A DNA stretch of 64,000 nucleotides. Origin: Bradyrhizobium liaoningense (GTDB lineage Bacteria; Pseudomonadota; Alphaproteobacteria; Rhizobiales; Xanthobacteraceae). The DNA lies in NCBI RefSeq assembly GCF_018130825.1, contig NZ_JAFCJS010000002.1, forward strand, positions 992,001 to 1,056,000. The letters are read 5' to 3'. Below are positions 24,570-34,260 of this stretch, piece after piece (the first letter of the stretch is position 1; every line of letters begins with the position of its first letter). A program made the translations under genes and the position numbers. The notes below the pieces were generated by a model. It ran no database searches and was not told the DNA's origin. It worked only from the letters and a program-made list of their open reading frames with translations.

Positions 24570-25538
24570 ATGGACCTGATCTGGCTGGAGGATTTCCTTG
24601 CCATCGCCGACGAGCGCGGGTTCTCGCGGGCGGCCGAGCGCCGGCATGTGACGCAGCCCGCGCTCAGCCGCCGCATCAGGTCGCTGGAGGAGTGGCTGGG
24701 CACGCCGCTGTTCGAACGTTCCACGCATACGGTCACGCTCACGGCCGCGGGCGAGAGCTTCCGCCCGGTGGCCGAGGACGTGCTACGCCGGGTCCAGGTC
24801 GGGCGGGAAGAAGCGCTGGAGGTGGCGCGGCTGAAGGCCGAGACCGTCACCTTCGCGGCAACGCATGCGCTGTCGCAAACCTTCTTCCCGCAGTGGATCC
24901 GCAGTTCAGAAAGCGCGCGGGCCGGCGCGGCGGTGCAGCTCGTCGCCTCGAATTTCGCCGGCTGCGAGAAGCTGCTGCTGGATGCGCAGGCTCACTTCAT
25001 GCTGGCGCACTATCACCCTTCGCTGGTGAGCCGGCTCGACATGGACCGCTTCCAGCGCATCGAGCTTGCGACTGACACCCTGATCCCGATCAGCGCACCG
25101 GCCACAAAGCCGGGCCGCGGCGGGCGCAGCAGCAAGAAGCCGCAGGCGCGCTATGCGCTGCCCGGCGCATCGGGGGCGCCGCTGCCCTATCTCGCCTATC
25201 ATCCGGGCTCGGGCGTGGGCCGGCTCGTCACCTCGTTCCTGGCGGCGAAGGATCCGTCGGCCTGGCTCGCCCCGGGCTTCGCCGCGCCGGTCATGCTGCT
25301 GATCGACATGGCGCGCGAAGGGCGCGGTGTGACATGGGCGCCGTTGACCCTCGTCCGCGCCGATCTCGACAGCGGACGCCTGCTGCGCGCCGGCGGCGTG
25401 GAATGGGATATTCCGATCAGCGTCTCGCTGTTCCGCACGCGGGCCCGCATGACCCGGGCGGCCGAGAATTTCTGGAATGCGGTCCGCAAGGGCCGGCCGG
25501 CGGGAAAATCCGCTTCTTCAGCGCCGCGAGCGAGGTAG
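24570..25538 (+). CDS. LysR family transcriptional regulator
   Basis: A 322-residue LysR-type regulator. The N-terminal winged helix (MDLIWLEDFLAIADERGFSR ... RRHVTQPALSRRIRSLEEWLGTPLFERSTHTVTLT) is followed by a periplasmic-binding-like effector domain. It is divergent from dctA with a palindromic site between the two starts, so it most likely activates the nine-gene dctA-FAH operon in response to its substrate. The C-terminal tail is rich in basic residues and alanine. A second LysR gene follows 66 bases downstream in the same direction. Confidence 0.93.
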   Translation: MDLIWLEDFLAIADERGFSRAAERRHVTQPALSRRIRSLEEWLGTPLFERSTHTVTLTAAGESFRPVAEDVLRRVQVGREEALEVARLKAETVTFAATHALSQTFFPQWIRSSESARAGAAVQLVASNFAGCEKLLLDAQAHFMLAHYHPSLVSRLDMDRFQRIELATDTLIPISAPATKPGRGGRSSKKPQARYALPGASGAPLPYLAYHPGSGVGRLVTSFLAAKDPSAWLAPGFAAPVMLLIDMAREGRGVTWAPLTLVRADLDSGRLLRAGGVEWDIPISVSLFRTRARMTRAAENFWNAVRKGRPAGKSASSAPRAR

Positions 25539-25604
25539 GAAACATCAGGGGGTATCCGGCCTTAGCACGGAACTTGCATAAATTCTGGGCGACATGGACA
25601 CCGT

Positions 25605-26504
25605 ATGAACCTCATCAGCCTCGACATCCGCATGCTCCGGTCGCTGATCTCGGTGGTCGAGACAGGAAGCATCACCGAGACCGCGCGACGGCTCGGCCGC
25701 ACCCAGCCGGCGATCACGCTGCAATTGCAGCGGCTGGAGGAGCTGACCGGCAAGCAATTGTTCGAGCATGGCGGCCGCAGGCTGACGCTGACCGATGACG
25801 GCACCACGGTCCTGACCTACGCAAAATCCATCCTGAGGTTGCACGACGAGCTGATCTCGCAGCTGGCGTCACAGGAGATCGAGGGCCAGGTCGTGCTCGG
25901 CACGCCCGACCTCTACGCGGCGTTCATGCTGCCGCAGATCCTCAGCGTGTTCCGAAAGTCATTTCCGCGCGTGCAGGTGGAGCTCAATTGCGCGCTGTCG
26001 ACACCGCTGGTCGGCCTCGTCAAGCGCGGCGACGTCGACATCGCGCTCGTCACCCGCATGAACGATTTCACCGGCGGCCAGGTGGTGCGGCGCGAGCAAC
26101 TGGTCTGGATGACCGGCGAGCAATCCGCCGCACACCAGGAGCGCCCGATCCCGCTGGCGCTCTTGCCGCCCGGCAACATCTATCGCGACTACGCCATCGA
26201 CACGTTGGAGCGCGCAAACTTGCGCTGGCGCATCGCCTGCGTCAGCGAAAGCGTCGGCGGCCTGCAAGCCGCGGCGTTCGCCGGTATGGCCGTCACCGTG
26301 CTCGGCCGCAGCGCGCTGGTGCCGGCGATGCGCGAGATCGGCCCGAACGAAGGTCTGCCGCCACTGCCGAAGATCGAGCTCTTGCTCTACAAGTCGAGCG
26401 GCGCCACTTCGAAGGCCGCAACCGCCTTGCACGACTATCTCGCGCACTATCTGCGTCTCGACGAAGAGCTCAGCGGTCGCGGCGCACCGATTGAGCTTTC
26501 CTGA
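25605..26504 (+). CDS. LysR family transcriptional regulator
   Basis: A 299-residue LysR-type regulator with the N-terminal helix-turn-helix SLISVVETGSITETARRLGRTQPAITLQLQRLEELTGKQLFEHGG and a C-terminal effector domain. It lies 66 bases after another LysR gene but the two differ strongly in sequence. No divergent partner is present, so its target cannot be told from position. The nearest unregulated neighbours are the amidase/molybdenum-hydroxylase operon that ends at 27036. Its position between two catabolic operons fits a local regulator. Confidence 0.92.
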   Translation: MNLISLDIRMLRSLISVVETGSITETARRLGRTQPAITLQLQRLEELTGKQLFEHGGRRLTLTDDGTTVLTYAKSILRLHDELISQLASQEIEGQVVLGTPDLYAAFMLPQILSVFRKSFPRVQVELNCALSTPLVGLVKRGDVDIALVTRMNDFTGGQVVRREQLVWMTGEQSAAHQERPIPLALLPPGNIYRDYAIDTLERANLRWRIACVSESVGGLQAAAFAGMAVTVLGRSALVPAMREIGPNEGLPPLPKIELLLYKSSGATSKAATALHDYLAHYLRLDEELSGRGAPIELS

Positions 26505-26697
26505 AGTGTATCGCAGAGGTGGTCAAAGATACCCCGAAGACGACCCCAACTGCGTCCACCCGTCACGCGATCGGACATTGCTCGGCGTCTGCTTCGATCT
26601 CCGTTTTTGATCCATTTCGCAAGTACGCCCTAGTCCAGCAGCGGCCCGGTGTGCTTTGATGCGCGGGGCAGGAACCGAGACGCAAGGGGATGGCCCG

Positions 26698-26994
26698 ATG
26701 TTCATATTCATTCGAAAATACACCAAGGTTCGTTCGGTCGCGGATGCTGCCCGCCGCGCCAAAAGCGGCGTCGGTCAGATCCTGAGAGAGTCGCGCGGCT
26801 TCAAGTCTTATTATGTGTTGGACGGGGGTGAAGGCGTTGGTGTCGCCGTGATGATATTTGAGGACCGCGAAAGCGCGAATGCGGCGAACGCCAAGGTGCT
26901 GGAATTCGTTCGAGCAAGCTTGCACGACCTCGATCTTGGCGATCCCGAGATCATCGCCGGAGAAGTCTTGGTGAATATAGAATCTGCTGCGTAG
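26698..26994 (+). CDS. Small stand-alone protein, possible dimeric alpha/beta barrel
   Basis: A 98-residue protein starting MFIFIRKYTKVRSV at ATG 26698, with an AAGGGGA ribosome-binding site seven bases before. The strand-helix pattern (RKYTKV, a helix with AARRAKS, SRGFKSYYVLDGGEGVGVAVMIFEDRESANAANAKVLEFVR) resembles the dimeric alpha/beta barrel fold of small monooxygenase-like and YCII-type proteins. I cannot name a function. It stands alone between a LysR gene and the convergent amidase gene; the 193 bases upstream hold no recognisable gene. Confidence 0.65.
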   Translation: MFIFIRKYTKVRSVADAARRAKSGVGQILRESRGFKSYYVLDGGEGVGVAVMIFEDRESANAANAKVLEFVRASLHDLDLGDPEIIAGEVLVNIESAA

Positions 26995-27035
26995 ATGCCC
27001 GCAAGACTCCTCGTCAGCGACCTGCGCAAGCACCG

Positions 27036-28529
27036 TCACGCCCTGACGTGCGCCGGGCTTTGCTCGCGCAACGCCAGCAACGGCCAGAATTTCGACCAAG
27101 GCTGCGCCGCTTCGAACGCCGCGGCGATGCGGAAGATGGTGGGCTCGTCGAGCCAGGGCGCGACGATCTGCAGGCCGATCGGGAGGCCATCACTGTCAAA
27201 GCCGCAGGGCAGCGTCGCGGCCGGAAGACCGGCGAGATTGATCGGCCAGGTGAAGGGCGACCAGCCGAGATGCGAGTCCACCTCGCGGCCGTCGATCGAG
27301 CCGACACCGATCTGCCCGGCCTCGAACGCGGTCACCGCGACGGTCGGCGTCACCAGCGCATCGACGCGCTCGAACAGTTTCAGGAATGCATTGCGCGCCT
27401 GGCCGCGCCGGTAACCGGCCTCGATATAGTCCGTGCCGCTGTAGTGACGGCCGGCCGTGATGACATCGCGATAGTCAGCCTCGGAGCTTGCGAGATCTGC
27501 CGCCGTTTTGGTCGCGACGGCAGCAGCCTGCTCGGTGAAAGCAATCGGCTTCAGCGTGTGCTCCAGAATACCGGGATCGAGAGCCGGACCATCCATGGTG
27601 ACCTGCGCGCCGCAGGAATCGAGAACGGCAATCGCCTTGTTGAACGCCGCGCGCACATCGGGACTGATCGCGGCGTAGCCGAGATCGGCGCTGGCACCGA
27701 TGCGAATGCCGTTCAACCCCGCAGCGTTGGTGTCGAAGCGACGGGATGGCACGGGCAGACTCGCGGCATCGCGCATGTCGTAGCCGGCGATGATCTCCAG
27801 CGTCAGCGCAGCATCCGCGACGGTGCGCGTGATCGGTCCGGTGTGCGCGAGCGAGGCCCAGGACGGTGGCGCGAAACCAGGCGAGCGCGGGACGAGGCCA
27901 AAGGTCGGCTTGAGGCCGAACACGCCGCAGAAGGACGATGGCACCCGGATCGAGCCGACGCCGTCGGTACCGATTGCGATGGGGCCGCAGCCGGCGGCAA
28001 CGCCGGCTGCCGCGCCGCCGCTCGACCCGCCGCTGGTACGGCCTGGATTCCAGGGATTGCGGGTCGTGCCGGTGACCGGGCTGTCGGCCGTCAGCTTGTA
28101 GCCGGACTCGCAGGTGGTGGTCTTGCAGGTGATGATCGCACCTGATGCCTTCAATGCAGACACCACGGCGGCATCGACGTCGGGCACGAACGTCTTGTTC
28201 ATCGGCGAACCGCCATAGGCCGGCACGCCCGCGACGAAGACGAGATCCTTGATCGTGACTGGCACGCCGGCAAGCGCCCCCTTGGCTTCGCCCGCACGCA
28301 TCTCCTTCGTGAGACGGTCGGCATCCGCCCTCGCCTGCTCGTACATCGGCGTCACCACCGCGTTGCAGGCCTCGTTGGTCGCCTGAAGCGCGGCGATGGT
28401 GTCGTCGACGACATCGCGCGGGGTGAACGCCTTGCGCCGGTAGCCGGCCAAGATCTCGGTCACAGAGAGCGCGCCAAGACCAGTCGGCGCCGGCGGGAAG
28501 GCCGTTCGGCCGGAACCATCAGTCATCAT
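27036..28529 (-). CDS. Amidase (amidase signature family)
   Basis: A 497-residue amidase signature enzyme that hydrolyses C-N bonds of amides. The Ser-cisSer-Lys triad is visible: the lysine in VPVTIKDL (about K94), the cis-serine in TSGGSSGGAAAGV (about S169-170) and the nucleophile serine in IGTDGVGSIRVPSS (about S193). The start is the ATG at 28529; the TTG just before it and the ATG just after are alternatives. It lies 13 bases downstream of the FAD subunit gene of the molybdenum hydroxylase and is the last gene of an eight-gene operon. It may open an amide or lactam made by ring hydroxylation of an imported N-heterocycle. Confidence 0.92.
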   Translation of the reverse strand: MMTDGSGRTAFPPAPTGLGALSVTEILAGYRRKAFTPRDVVDDTIAALQATNEACNAVVTPMYEQARADADRLTKEMRAGEAKGALAGVPVTIKDLVFVAGVPAYGGSPMNKTFVPDVDAAVVSALKASGAIITCKTTTCESGYKLTADSPVTGTTRNPWNPGRTSGGSSGGAAAGVAAGCGPIAIGTDGVGSIRVPSSFCGVFGLKPTFGLVPRSPGFAPPSWASLAHTGPITRTVADAALTLEIIAGYDMRDAASLPVPSRRFDTNAAGLNGIRIGASADLGYAAISPDVRAAFNKAIAVLDSCGAQVTMDGPALDPGILEHTLKPIAFTEQAAAVATKTAADLASSEADYRDVITAGRHYSGTDYIEAGYRRGQARNAFLKLFERVDALVTPTVAVTAFEAGQIGVGSIDGREVDSHLGWSPFTWPINLAGLPAATLPCGFDSDGLPIGLQIVAPWLDEPTIFRIAAAFEAAQPWSKFWPLLALREQSPAHVRA

Positions 28530-28542
28530 CAACCCTAAGGAA

Positions 28543-29340
28543 TTAGCTGAGCGCCGCGTCGACGGCGCGCTTGGCCATCACCGTGACGAGATGCGCCCGG
28601 TAATCGGCTTCGGCGTGGATGTCGGAGGTGAGGCCGTCATTGTCGATCTTGATCGCCGCGATCGCGGAGGGATCGAAATTGCTCGACAGCGCCGCCTCCA
28701 TCGGCGGCACGCGGAACACGCCTGGTCCCGCGCCGGTGACGGCGACGCGAACACCATCGGCGAATTTCGCGACGAACACGCCGACCAGCGCATAGCGCGA
28801 CGCCGGCGCCTTGAACTTTGCGTAGCCGGCCTTGAGCGGCACGGGAAAGCGGATCGCGGTGATGATCTCGCCCGGCTCAAGTGCGGTCTCGAACAGGCCG
28901 AGGAAGAACTTGTCGGCAGCGATTTCCCGCGTGCTGGTAACGACAGTCGCGCCGAGACCGAGCACGCCGGCGGGATAGTCCGCCGCCGGATCGTTGTTGG
29001 CGACCGAGCCGCCGATGGTGCCGCGGCTGCGCACGGCGGGATCGCCGATCATCGAGGCCAGCGCGGCGAGCCCCGGGATTTTCGTCTGGACCACCTTCGA
29101 AGCTGCGACCACCGCATGCGGCGTCATCGCGCCAATGGTGATGGTGGCGCCGTCGTCGGTGATGCCCTTGAGGCTTCCGAACTTGGACAGGTCGACCAGC
29201 GCAGGCGGATTGGCCAGCCGCTGCTTCAGCGTCGGGATCAGCGTCATGCCGCCGGCCACGAGCTTGCTGTCCTCGATCGAGGTCAGGAGCTTGGCCGCGT
29301 CCGGAATCTGGTCCGGCTGATGATAGGCAAACGGTTTCAT
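28543..29340 (-). CDS. Molybdenum hydroxylase FAD-binding medium subunit (CoxM type)
   Basis: A 265-residue FAD-binding subunit of a xanthine dehydrogenase-family enzyme. The start ATG 29340 gives MKPFAYHQPDQIPDAAKLL. FAD-binding motifs are LVAGGMTLIPTLKQRL (about 32-47) and TIGGSVANNDPAADYPA (about 106-122), as in CO dehydrogenase medium subunits. It passes electrons from the [2Fe-2S] subunit to the acceptor. It lies 11 bases after the large subunit gene and before the amidase. Confidence 0.93.
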   Translation of the reverse strand: MKPFAYHQPDQIPDAAKLLTSIEDSKLVAGGMTLIPTLKQRLANPPALVDLSKFGSLKGITDDGATITIGAMTPHAVVAASKVVQTKIPGLAALASMIGDPAVRSRGTIGGSVANNDPAADYPAGVLGLGATVVTSTREIAADKFFLGLFETALEPGEIITAIRFPVPLKAGYAKFKAPASRYALVGVFVAKFADGVRVAVTGAGPGVFRVPPMEAALSSNFDPSAIAAIKIDNDGLTSDIHAEADYRAHLVTVMAKRAVDAALS

Positions 29341-29351
29341 TGTTGTCCTCC

Positions 29352-31739
29352 CTATTCCGCGGCGACCGGCAGCGACGCGTTTTGCAGCAAGCGCCAGATC
29401 CGGTTCGGCGTCGCCGGCATGTCGACATGGGTGACGCCGAGATGCGAGAGCGCATCGACCACGGCGTTGATGACGGCGGCGGGCGAGCCGATGGTGCCGA
29501 CTTCGCCGCAACCCTTCACGCCCATCGGCGTGTGCGTGCACAGCGTCGAATGCGTCGCGACCTTCATCATCGGCAGATGGTCGGCGCGCGGCATGCAGTA
29601 ATCCATCAGCGACCCCGACAGCAGCTGGCCGGAACCTTCGTCATAGACTGCGTTCTCGAACAGCGCCTGGCCGACGCCCTGCACGATGCCGCCATGCAGC
29701 TGGCCCTCGACGATCATGGGGTTGATGACCGTGCCGACGTCGTCGACAGCGGTGTAGTTCACCAGCGTAACCGTGCCCGTCTCCGGATCGACCTCGACCT
29801 CGGCGATATGGCAGCCGCCGGGATAGGTGAAGTTGACGGGGTCGTAATAGGCCTGCTCCTCCAGCCCCGGCTCCAGCACCTCGAGCGGATAATTGTGCGG
29901 CACGTAGGCCGCGCCCGCGATCTCCTCGAAGGTCTTGATGCGGTCGGTGCCGGCGACGGAAAACTTGCCGGCCTCGAATTGGATGTCGCCCTCGGACGCT
30001 TCGAGCAGATGCGCGGCGATCTTCTTGCCCTTGACGATCACCTTGTCGGTCGCCTTCGACAGCGCGGCGCCGCCGACGACCAGCGAGCGCGAGCCATACG
30101 TGCCCATGCCGAACTGCACGCGATCGGTATCGCCGAACACGATATCGACATTCTCAAAGGCGACGCCGAGCTTGTCCGAGACGATCTGTGCGAAGGTCGT
30201 CTCGTGACCCTGGCCGTGATTGTGGGTGCCAATCATCACCGTCACCTGGCCGGTCGGATGCACACGCACCGTGGCGCTCTCATAGAGGCCACCGCGCGCC
30301 CCCAGCCGTCCTGCAAAGCGAGAGGGCGCAAGGCCGCAGGCCTCGACATAGGTGGAGTAACCGAGCCCGCGGAACTTGCCTTTGCTGGCGGAAGCCGCCT
30401 TGCGCACGCCAAAGTTCTTGACGTCGGCCGCCACCAGCGCGCCGTCGAGACAGCCCATGGGATCGCCGGAATCGTACTGCACCAGCACCGGCGTCTGGTA
30501 GGGATAGGCCTCCTTCGGGATCATGTTGCGGCGGCGGATCTCGACGCGGTCGATCCCCATCTCGCTGGCTGCGACATCAACGATGCGCTCCAGCACGAAG
30601 GTCGCCTCGGGTCGGCCCGCGCCGCGATAGGCATCGACCGGCACGGTGTTGGTGAAGACCACCTTCACATTGCAGTAGATCGCCGGCGTGGTGTAGACGC
30701 CGCCGAGCAGCGGCCCGTAGAGATTGGTCGGGATGTTCGGCCCGAAGGTCGAGAGATAGCCGCCCATATTGGCGAGCGTGTTGACGCGGAAGGCGAGGAA
30801 TTTTCCGGTCTCATCCAGCGCAAGCTCGGCCTCGGTGACGTGATCGCGGCCGTGACGATCGGAGACATAGCCCTCCGAGCGGCTCGCGACCCATTTCACC
30901 GGTCGCCGCACGCGCTTGGCGGCCCAGGTGATCACGGCCTCCTCGCCGTAGTGGAACTGCTTGACGCCGAACCCGCCACCGACGTCGGGTGCGACCACGC
31001 GCAGCTTATGCTGGGGAATGTTCAGCACCAGCGCGCCCATCAAAAAGCGCACGACATGCGGGAACTGGCTGGTGGTCCACAGCGTGAAGCGATCGGTGCC
31101 CGGCTCATATTCGGCGATCGCCGCGCGCGGCTCCATGGGGTTGCCGATCAGGCGGTTGTTGACGAGACTGAGCTTTGCGACATGCGCCGCCTTCTTGAAG
31201 GCGGCTTCGACCGCGGCCTTGTCGCCGAGCTCCCAGTCGCAGCAGATGTTGTTCGGCACGTCGTCGAACAATTGCGGCGCATCGGGCCTGACAGCTTCGA
31301 GCACGCCGACCACGGAAGGCAGCACCTCGTAATCGATCTTCAGGAGCTCGGCACCCGCATTCGCCTGCTCCGGCGTTTCTGCGATGACGAAGGCCACCAT
31401 GTCGCCGACGAAGCGCACCTTGTCCTGCGCCAGCATCGGGAACGGCGGCTCCTTCATCGGCACGCCCTTGGCGTCCGTGATGCCCCAACCGCAGGGCAGC
31501 GAGCCCAGTCCATCGTCGGCGACATCGTCGCCGGTCAGGACGGCAATAACGCCGGGCGAAGCCAGCGCCGCACTCTTGTCGATGCCGCGCAGCACCGCGT
31601 GGCCGTGCGGCGAGCGCACGAACACGCCTGATGTCATGCCCGGACGCTTGATGTCGGAGACGTAATTGCCGCGGCCGGTGAGGAAGCGCTGGTCCTCTTT
31701 CCGCTTCGGGGCGGCGCCGATGCCGATCACATTGCCCAT
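29352..31739 (-). CDS. Molybdenum hydroxylase large subunit (form II CoxL-like)
   Basis: A 795-residue molybdopterin-binding catalytic subunit of the xanthine dehydrogenase / aldehyde oxidase family. The start ATG 31739 (MGNVIGIGAAPKRKEDQRFLTG) is two bases from the small-subunit stop. The active-site loop reads AYRGAGR (residues 370-376), the form II signature, not the AYRCSFR of true CO dehydrogenase. GGGFGVKQ lies near 254-261, and the catalytic Glu region GCGEVGTIG is near the C-terminus. It probably hydroxylates an aromatic heterocycle or aldehyde. Its linkage to an ABC importer and an amidase suggests an N-heterocyclic substrate. No XdhC-like maturation gene is in the window. Confidence 0.94.
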   Translation of the reverse strand: MGNVIGIGAAPKRKEDQRFLTGRGNYVSDIKRPGMTSGVFVRSPHGHAVLRGIDKSAALASPGVIAVLTGDDVADDGLGSLPCGWGITDAKGVPMKEPPFPMLAQDKVRFVGDMVAFVIAETPEQANAGAELLKIDYEVLPSVVGVLEAVRPDAPQLFDDVPNNICCDWELGDKAAVEAAFKKAAHVAKLSLVNNRLIGNPMEPRAAIAEYEPGTDRFTLWTTSQFPHVVRFLMGALVLNIPQHKLRVVAPDVGGGFGVKQFHYGEEAVITWAAKRVRRPVKWVASRSEGYVSDRHGRDHVTEAELALDETGKFLAFRVNTLANMGGYLSTFGPNIPTNLYGPLLGGVYTTPAIYCNVKVVFTNTVPVDAYRGAGRPEATFVLERIVDVAASEMGIDRVEIRRRNMIPKEAYPYQTPVLVQYDSGDPMGCLDGALVAADVKNFGVRKAASASKGKFRGLGYSTYVEACGLAPSRFAGRLGARGGLYESATVRVHPTGQVTVMIGTHNHGQGHETTFAQIVSDKLGVAFENVDIVFGDTDRVQFGMGTYGSRSLVVGGAALSKATDKVIVKGKKIAAHLLEASEGDIQFEAGKFSVAGTDRIKTFEEIAGAAYVPHNYPLEVLEPGLEEQAYYDPVNFTYPGGCHIAEVEVDPETGTVTLVNYTAVDDVGTVINPMIVEGQLHGGIVQGVGQALFENAVYDEGSGQLLSGSLMDYCMPRADHLPMMKVATHSTLCTHTPMGVKGCGEVGTIGSPAAVINAVVDALSHLGVTHVDMPATPNRIWRLLQNASLPVAAE

Positions 31740-31741
31740 GG

Positions 31742-32233
<492 letters not shown>

Positions 32234-32255
32234 ACTCCTGTGCGCGATGAGGTCT

Positions 32256-33362
32256 TCAGGCGAGTGGAAGTGCGCTGCCGGTGGCCCATGTGGCCATCAC
32301 GACATCGCCGACGGTGAACGGATCCGCGAAGAAGGTCTTTTCCGGCACGTAAGCGACGAACTCGTCGTCGGGCACGGTGTCGAGCATGACCTTGACGAAA
32401 TAGCCCTGGTATTCGATCGCGAGCACCCGGCTTGGCAGCGATGTGGTGCAGCCGGGCGGCAGCTCCCTGCCGGGCCTCACCAGCGCCACGTCGTCGCGGC
32501 GCACGGCGATATCGACCTTGTCGCCGATGCTGACGGTCGGGCGGGCCTGAAGCGGCACCTCGATGCCGGAAGGCGTCGCCTGCGCCAGCGTGAAGCTTGC
32601 GCCGTTGACCTTCTCGACCCGACCCGAGAGCACGTTCTGACCACCCATGAACTCCGCGACATAGCGGTCGTGCGGATGGGCGTAGACCTCGCGCGCCGCA
32701 CCAGCCTGCTTGATCCTGCCCTGCTCCATCACCACGACGAGGTCGGCGAGCGCGATCGCCTCGAGCTGGGTGTGGGTGACGTGGATGAAGGTGATGCCGA
32801 GCTCCTGCTGCATCCGCCTGAGCTCCTGGCGCATCTGGACGCGGAGCTGCTCGTCGAGCGCCGATAGCGGCTCGTCGAGCAGCAGCACGCGCGGCTCGGT
32901 GATCGCCGCCCGCGCCAGCGCCACGCGCTGCTGCTGGCCACCGGAGAGCTGCGCCGGCAGGCGGTCGGCGAACTGCGTCAGCCGCACCTTCTCGATCATG
33001 GCGTCGGCCGCGCGCAGACGATCGGCCTTCGACATCCCGCGCACCCGCAAGGCGAAGGCGATGTTCTCGCGCACGGTGAGGTGCGGGAACAGTGCATAGG
33101 ACTGGAACATCATCGCGGTGCGGCGCTGCACCGGCGCGAGCCCGACGACGTTCTGCCCGCCGATGACGATCTCGCCCGCGGTCGGGTCCTCATGGCCGGC
33201 GATCATGCGCAAAATCGTGGTCTTGCCGCAGCCGGAGGGGCCGATGAAGCAGCAATAAGCGCCGTCCGCGATCTTCAGATTGACGCCGTCAACCACATTG
33301 GTGACGCCGTCAAAGCTCTTGCAGACGCCTGCCAGTTCGATATCGCCGCGATCGTTCTTCAT
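32256..33362 (-). CDS. ABC transporter ATPase (PotA/spermidine-putrescine type)
   Basis: A 368-residue ATPase with Walker A GPSGCGKTT (about 42-50), Q-loop FQSYALFPH, signature LSGGQQQR and Walker B VLLLDEPLSALDEQ, followed by a C-terminal TOBE domain. This matches the ATPases of polyamine, iron and opine-type importers. It lies seven bases after the PotC-type permease gene and 22 bases before the molybdenum hydroxylase genes. The transported compound is probably the hydroxylase substrate rather than a polyamine. Confidence 0.94.
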   Translation of the reverse strand: MKNDRGDIELAGVCKSFDGVTNVVDGVNLKIADGAYCCFIGPSGCGKTTILRMIAGHEDPTAGEIVIGGQNVVGLAPVQRRTAMMFQSYALFPHLTVRENIAFALRVRGMSKADRLRAADAMIEKVRLTQFADRLPAQLSGGQQQRVALARAAITEPRVLLLDEPLSALDEQLRVQMRQELRRMQQELGITFIHVTHTQLEAIALADLVVVMEQGRIKQAGAAREVYAHPHDRYVAEFMGGQNVLSGRVEKVNGASFTLAQATPSGIEVPLQARPTVSIGDKVDIAVRRDDVALVRPGRELPPGCTTSLPSRVLAIEYQGYFVKVMLDTVPDDEFVAYVPEKTFFADPFTVGDVVMATWATGSALPLA

Positions 33363-33369
33363 TCCCAGC

Positions 33370-34260
33370 TCAACCTTTGGACCTGCTGCCGCGCTTCTTC
33401 TGGATCAGCACGATGGTGCCGAGGCTGGCACCGATGACGATGAAGGAGACGATGGTGGTCACCGTGCCCAGCGCGTAGAGCGAGGGCGAGGTGACATTCA
33501 GCGTCATGCTCCAGATCTCCAGCGGCAGCGTGTTCAGCGAGCCCGCCGTCTGCAGGCTGCGGGCGAACTCGTCATAGGACAGCGTGAAACCGAACAGCGC
33601 GACCGCGACGAGGCCGGGCGCCAGCACCGGGATCATCACCAGCCGAATCGACTGCCAGCGGCTGGCGCCGAGATCGTAGGCCGCCTCTTCCCAGACGTGA
33701 TTGAAGCGCGACATCACCGCGAACATCACGAGGACGCCGAACGGCAGCGTCCAGGACAGCTGCGCGCCCAGCGCCGAGGTGTACCAGCTCGCATTCAGGC
33801 CGAGCGCCTGGAACAGAAGCCCCGTGCCGAGACCGAGCACGAGGCCGGGCGCGACCAGGCTGCCGATCATCATGTAGAAGACGAATGTGTCGCCGCGAAA
33901 CCGCCGGCGGAAACCAAGGCCGGCGAGGAACGACACCACCACCGTGATGATGGTGACGATGACCGCGAGCTTGATCGAGCGGTCGAACGAGCCCTTGACG
34001 TCGCCGGTCCGCACCTGGGTGAAGAGATCGACGAACCAGTGCAGCGACTGGCCCTTCATCGGGAAGACGAGGCCGCCGCGGATGTCCTGGAACGACAGGA
34101 TGTAGATGCAGAACATCGGGCCGTAGAGCGCGAGCACGTAAGCCGCAAACAGCGTCGCCAGCACGTAGAACGTCCAAGGCCTTCCGCCCTTGCTCGGCGC
34201 GATCGCCTTGCTGGTTGCAGGGGCAATCGTCTCCGGCATGTCGGCGAGAACCGCGCTCAT
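33370..34260 (-). CDS. ABC transporter permease (PotC type)
   Basis: A 296-residue inner-membrane permease with about six spans and the cytoplasmic EAA loop EEAAYDLGASRWQSIRLVMIPVLAPG. The N-terminus up to residue 30 is polar and cytoplasmic. Its ATG overlaps the end of the PotB-type gene by four bases (ATGA), indicating translational coupling. It pairs with the PotB-type permease to form the membrane channel of the importer. Confidence 0.93.
   Translation of the reverse strand: MSAVLADMPETIAPATSKAIAPSKGGRPWTFYVLATLFAAYVLALYGPMFCIYILSFQDIRGGLVFPMKGQSLHWFVDLFTQVRTGDVKGSFDRSIKLAVIVTIITVVVSFLAGLGFRRRFRGDTFVFYMMIGSLVAPGLVLGLGTGLLFQALGLNASWYTSALGAQLSWTLPFGVLVMFAVMSRFNHVWEEAAYDLGASRWQSIRLVMIPVLAPGLVAVALFGFTLSYDEFARSLQTAGSLNTLPLEIWSMTLNVTSPSLYALGTVTTIVSFIVIGASLGTIVLIQKKRGSRSKG

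Noticed and set aside
26505..26697. Short minus-strand frame (79 codons) upstream of the small stand-alone protein
   Set aside because: No ribosome-binding site, overlap with the real plus-strand gene, and basic low-complexity translation.
29340..31631. Long plus-strand frame (763 codons) opposite the molybdenum hydroxylase large subunit
   Set aside because: Same shadow effect; the minus strand carries complete CoxL-type motifs.
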